26,773 nt of DNA from positions 1 to 26,773 of the forward strand of contig JAHLKD010000168.1 of NCBI GenBank assembly GCA_025526935.1. Direction: 5' to 3'. Each line of letters starts with the position of its first letter. Positions within the stretch are counted from its first letter, which is position 1. Both the position numbers and the translations under genes were made by a program. The stretch comes from Cladochytrium replicatum (lineage: Eukaryota > Chytridiomycota > Chytridiomycetes > Cladochytriales > Cladochytriaceae). A model generated the notes under the pieces. That model did no database searches. It saw only the letters and a program-made list of their open reading frames with translations, and had not been told where the DNA came from. This document shows positions 26,659-26,773 of this stretch, piece after piece.

Positions 26659-26773
26659 CTGTTGCTGCCCCCAATTTTAGGTAAAGGTTGGACTGTCCGC
26701 CACAGTTTCCGCACAGCTTCGCACAGGAATTGCGACACTTGGGTGCATTGGGGTTTCCGTCCAAGAATGTGAT

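Overview
The window looks like the left end of a eukaryotic chromosome or scaffold. It opens with about 14 copies of a C-rich 10-base telomere-like repeat in chromosome-end orientation. Genes are split by very short GT-AG introns (about 31-70 bases, several with TACTAAC/TTAAC-like branch sites). LTR and LINE retrotransposons, hAT transposons and satellites fill most of the space. Short introns plus a TET/JBP-type 2OG-Fe(II) dioxygenase favour a fungus, but another protist-grade eukaryote cannot be excluded. No prokaryotic signals were seen.

Layout. 1-139: telomeric tract, fused directly to the middle of a kinesin-light-chain-like TPR gene (140-514). 612-2115: no gene; an AAATATTTG-rich palindromic repeat, a perfect hairpin, a decayed inverted satellite unit and a tRNA-like (SINE-like) fragment. 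About 2116-10545: a 5'-truncated LINE, split by a 6.07-kb hAT-type element (2239-8312) with an 8-bp target duplication. Deleting the insert and one duplication restores the LINE reading frame. Inside the insert are a dead BED-hAT transposase (3315-5689) between inverted arrays of about 97-bp units, an unrecognised coiled-coil gene with one in-frame TGA (6309-8012), and an inverted chimera of a fragment of that gene and a LINE RT fragment. 10560-11640: AT-rich DNA and a 24-bp-based satellite. 11841-13135: a decayed second hAT on the minus strand, abutting another AAATATTTG-type repeat. 13898-13919: an interstitial copy of the telomere repeat in the opposite orientation.

14040-21390: a roughly 170-bp satellite split by a young Ty1/copia element (14455-19732; 439-bp LTRs with one visible difference, TSD GTTAT, TG..CA ends, PBS, PPT, TATA box). 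Its pol ORF is open and has protease, a D-x62-D-x35-E integrase, YVDD reverse transcriptase and RNase H. The gag zinc knuckle carries an apparent 13-base deletion that throws gag and pol out of frame.

21504-25154 (plus) and 25315-26773 (minus) are two convergent multi-exon genes. The first ends in a TET/JBP-like dioxygenase domain (HxD...H...R), but it has several apparent frame breaks and a duplicated exon 2. Between the exon copies lie five 33-bp-period copies of a GGACGG-T-CCGTCC dyad. The second gene encodes a Ser/Thr/Pro-rich protein with a CCHC zinc knuckle and other Cys clusters, and runs off the right edge. The dioxygenase/dyad-array/zinc-knuckle block is the part most likely to be new biology. 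All gene models come from reading the sequence by eye.
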